Below, in pieces: positions 61,443 to 64,000 of a DNA stretch of 64,000 bases. This stretch comes from Rhodovastum sp963709085. Lineage in GTDB: Bacteria > Pseudomonadota > Alphaproteobacteria > Acetobacterales > Acetobacteraceae. The notes under the pieces were generated by a model, which saw only the letters and a program-made list of their open reading frames with translations, had not been told where the DNA came from and searched no databases. Position 1 is the first letter of the stretch. Every line of letters begins with the position of its first letter. Both the position numbers and the translations under genes were made by a program. Location of the stretch: assembly GCA_963709085.1 (NCBI GenBank), contig CAVPVB010000007.1:1984001-2048000 (forward strand). Reading direction: 5' to 3'.

Positions 61443-63645
61443 TCAGCCCGAGGCGAGCAGGTCGCGCGGGCAGGCCTCGCGCAGGGCTTTGACCAACGCG
61501 TCCTGGCCGTAGGGTTTGGCCAATTGACCGCAGCCCGGGGTCGCTGCCGGCCGGCAGGTCGGTGTAGCCGCTCGCCAGGATAACCGGCAGGTCCGGCCGC
61601 AATGCCGCGATGGCGGCGGCGAGTTCGGTGCCGGTCATGCCTGGCATGGCATGGTCGGTGATCATCACGTCGATGCTTCCATCCAGGCGCAGCACCTCCA
61701 GCGCCTGTTGCCCCAATTCCGCGGCCACCACGACATGACCGAGCTCTGCCAGCAACCCGGCGGTCACCTCCCGCACCAGCGCATCGTCGTCCACCAGCAG
61801 CACGCGGCAGGCGGCGCCGTGGTCTTGAGGCGGGCATGGCGTCGGCGGGTCGGCGGCCGCGGCTGCGGGGGCACGGGGCAGCCATAGTTCGGCCGTCGTG
61901 CCCTGGCCCGGCTGGCTGCGCAAAACCAGCGCGCCACCGGACTGGCAGGCAAAGCCATGCACCATGGACAGGCCGAGTCCCGTCCCCTTGCTGCTGCCTT
62001 TGGTAGTGAAGAACGGCTCGATGGCGCGGACGAGCGTATTCGGGTCCATCCCCTCGCCGGTGTCGGATACGGTGAGGCAGATGTGCTCGCCGGCCGCGAG
62101 TTCCGGCACCTCGCGCGGCTGGACCGACTGCATGCGGGCCGCCAGCGTGAGCCGTCCGCCGCCCGGCATGGCGTCGCGCGCATTGATGGCCAGATTGACG
62201 ATGGCGAGTTCGAGCTGGTTGGGATCGACCCAGGCCGGGGCAAGTCCGGCGGCAAATTCGGTCTCGATCTGCACCTGCGGGCCGAGCGAACTTTGCAGCA
62301 GGTCTTCCATGCCGGCCACCAGCGCCGCCACGTTCGTCGCCTGGGGCTGCAGGTCCTGCCGCCGGGCGAAGGCCAGCATGCGCTGGGTCAGCGCCGCGCC
62401 GCGCCGGGCGCCGCGCTCGGCGTTCTCGAGCAGGCGCAGGGCCTTCGCGTCCTCCGGCGGCAGCCGCTTGCGCAGCATGTCGAGATTGCCCTGCAGCGCC
62501 ATCAACAGGTTGTTGAAATCATGCGCCACCCCGCCGGTGAACTGGCCCAGCGCGTCCATCTTCTGCGCCTGGCGCAGCTTTGCCTCGGCCTGCAGCCTTT
62601 GCCGCATCTCGGCTTCGGTCTGCCGCGTGGCGATTTCGGTGCGGCGGATCGCGCGCAGCACCGCCAAGGCAAAGCCCACCAGCGCCGCCGAACCGAGCGT
62701 CGCCACCAGAAAATAGACCAGCACGGTCCGGCGCCAGGCATGCAGGGCGGGGCCGCGGTCCAGCGCGTCCGTTACGACCACGCCCCAGTCGGATAGCACC
62801 CGCCAGGCCAGCACCACGCCGTTCGCCGCCGCGGCCGAGGCGACCACGGCCGCGCCTTCGGGGGCGGCGGCCCAGCGCGCGGCGGCCAGCCGCTCGGCCG
62901 GCGGGTCGGGGGGCGCGTCCGGCGTGGATGGCGCCAGCGCCACCCCGTCGGCGCGGTAGAGCGTGATCCGGTGCCCGGATGACGGCGGCTCCATCGCCTC
63001 CCAGGTTCGCGCCAGATAGCCCGTGTCGACCGTGCTGATGATGACCCCGGTGAACCCGTCCGCCGGTGCCGACCGTCGCCGCGCAAATGCGAAGAACGGT
63101 TTGCCGCCGATGCGTCCGATCAGCGGGCGGCCGACGAAGGTGCGGTTGCCGCTCGCATCCCGCGCGCCCGCGAAATAGTCGCGGTCGAGCCGGGACTTGC
63201 CGTCGTCCTTGTACTGAATCGGTGTCCCGCAGATGAAACCGTCCGCCCCGATCACCCAGATCGTGTTGATTTCCCGTCCGTCGCCGAGGGTCGGCGAGCG
63301 CGCGGAAATGCGGGCGAACAGGGCCGGCAGGGCGGCGGAAGCCCGGATGGCGTCGCAGGACAGGCCGCGTGTGGTCTCGTCGGTCAGGTCGAGGGCGAGG
63401 CCGTGGGTTTCGAGGACCTTGAGCATGTGCTCGGCGGTCGTCGCGACGGCGCGGCGCGCTTCCGTCTCGATCTGGGCGACCACCGCGTCATGGCTCTGCC
63501 ATGCCACGCCGCCAACCAGGGCGAAGGGGAAAACCACCGCGGCAACCATCGAGAGCCACAACAGGCCGGCCGGATGTGACCAGGGACGCGCCATCCTGCC
63601 CGATGAACCGGCTTTCCTCGATCGATCCTGCATTTCTCGCTGCAT
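61443..63645 (-). CDS. Hybrid sensor histidine kinase with receiver (single-base frameshift)
   Basis: About 733 residues. Helix 1 (about 29-50), a periplasmic Cache-like sensor region (about 50-300), helix 2 (VLVYFLVATLGSAALVGFAL), then the H-box GQFTGGVAHDFNNLL, ATP-binding boxes NLAINARDAMPGGG and GTGLGLSMV, and a receiver domain (LLVDDDALVRE, phosphoacceptor in DVMITDHAMPG). The frame slips after ILASGYTDLPAGSDPG; removing one C of CCC at 61534-61536 (plus strand) gives CGQLAKPYGQDALVKALREA, the normal receiver end (span 3n+1). Signal and target unknown; convergent with the YqeB-type gene. Confidence 0.83.
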
Positions 63646-63867
63646 TTTTTGGTTGAAGAACCTGCGGGCTGTTCGCGCGAGCCCGGAGATGCAACGGCGA
63701 CATCGTTACCCGGAAGCGATGCCGGGACGTTGACACAGATCGGCCGGCATTGGAATGAAACAGCACGACGAATTGTGCCCGGCACGCGCCCGCCCGGCAC
63801 GCGCCCGCCCGGCACGCGCCCGACCGGGCGAGCGGCCCGGCAGCAGCGCCGATATATGATACGGTGG
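63646..63867. other. Intergenic region with a 15-bp tandem repeat
   Basis: GGCACGCGCCCGCCC repeated three times head to tail at 63781-63825 (the third copy with one change). No gene seen; it must hold the promoter of the histidine kinase. Nothing else recognised. Confidence 0.5.
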
Positions 63868-64000
63868 CTATGCCGCCGCGGTGACCTGGGCGCGCGCCCA
63901 GCCGGCGATCGTATCCGCACAGGTCGGCAGCACCTGCGACGGGGTCGCCCAGGAACTCTTCCCACTCCTCGCGCAGCCCGGCCCGCACTGCCACCAGCAC
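63868..64000 (-). CDS. C-terminal end of an unidentified gene (single-base frameshift)
   Basis: Enters from beyond the window. Two frames read sensibly: LVAVRAGLREEWEEFLG, then after dropping one base of CCC at 63948-63950 (plus strand) ATPSQVLPTCADTIAGWARAQVTAAA to TAG. The join gives a helical segment that could be the end of a phasin-like or similar small protein, but too little is present to name it. Confidence 0.35.
   Translation of the reverse strand, partial: CWWQCGPGCARSGKSSWATPSQVLPTCADTIAGWARAQVTAAA

Noticed and set aside
63781..63825. Three 15-bp direct repeats as a CRISPR array
   Set aside because: Units are contiguous with no spacers and there are no cas genes; it is a simple tandem repeat.

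Overview
The window is GC-rich chromosome from an alphaproteobacterium, most likely Rhodospirillales/Acetobacteraceae. This is inferred from the NDUFA12-MlaD-DUF2155 gene order, an oxygen-sensing NifA with the C-X11-C-X19-C-X4-C signature, and the general gene style; no rRNA or marker gene is present. A nitrogenase cluster beside an ATP-dependent (class I) benzoyl-CoA reductase cluster suggests a facultative anaerobe or phototroph that degrades aromatics anaerobically and fixes nitrogen.

Layout. 1-4.7 kb: ParB-like gene end, esterase, metallophosphoesterase, cfa and photolyase. 5.0-8.9 kb: four tandem secreted/membrane proteins with five copies of one unrecognised two-helix module, then small membrane proteins. 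8.9-22.2 kb: the four parts of the ligase-associated DNA-damage system (pdeM, ligase, exonuclease, DEXH helicase), scattered among a flavin reductase, an MFS carrier, two 32-33 residue membrane peptides, an FGE/C-type-lectin-fold protein that looks like a diversity-generating-retroelement target, a response regulator and two paralogous membrane proteins. 22.4-31.3 kb: nuclease-helicase (DUF2075), DMT transporter, DUF482 acyltransferase-like protein, RidA, TSCPD protein, NDUFA12, MlaD, DUF2155 and OsmC. 31.5-39.2 kb: had-oah-dch-bcrCBAD. 39.2-60.3 kb (all minus strand): read from its 5' end, nifA, a foreign AT-rich gene, nifB, ferredoxin, nifZ, nifT, a SIR2-like gene, nifHDK, nifEN, nifX, a DUF269 gene, a CCE_0567-type gene, fdxB, nifQ, iscA-nifS-nifW and fixABCX. 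60.5-64 kb: a YqeB/EF2563-type molybdenum-hydroxylase accessory gene, a hybrid histidine kinase and the end of an unidentified gene.

Regulation visible in the sequence: four TGT-N10-ACA NifA sites, each paired with a -24/-12 sigma-54 promoter, precede nifH, nifB, iscA-nifS-nifW and fixABCX, so one oxygen-sensitive NifA should drive nitrogenase, cofactor assembly and the electron-bifurcating FixABCX. The benzoyl-CoA operon has a sigma-70-type promoter overlapped by an inverted repeat. FixABCX ends tail to tail against bcrD; both nitrogenase and benzoyl-CoA reductase need low-potential electrons.

Quality note: ten genes (cfa, a membrane gene, a response regulator, dch, fixB, nifK, nifZ, nifB, the hybrid kinase and the terminal partial gene) each carry what reads as exactly one extra base. 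Removing it restores a family-typical protein in the cases where the family is known. Insertion errors in the assembly are the simplest explanation, so I annotate these as genes with a frameshift rather than as decayed pseudogenes. No rRNA, tRNA, CRISPR array, integrase or transposase gene was found.
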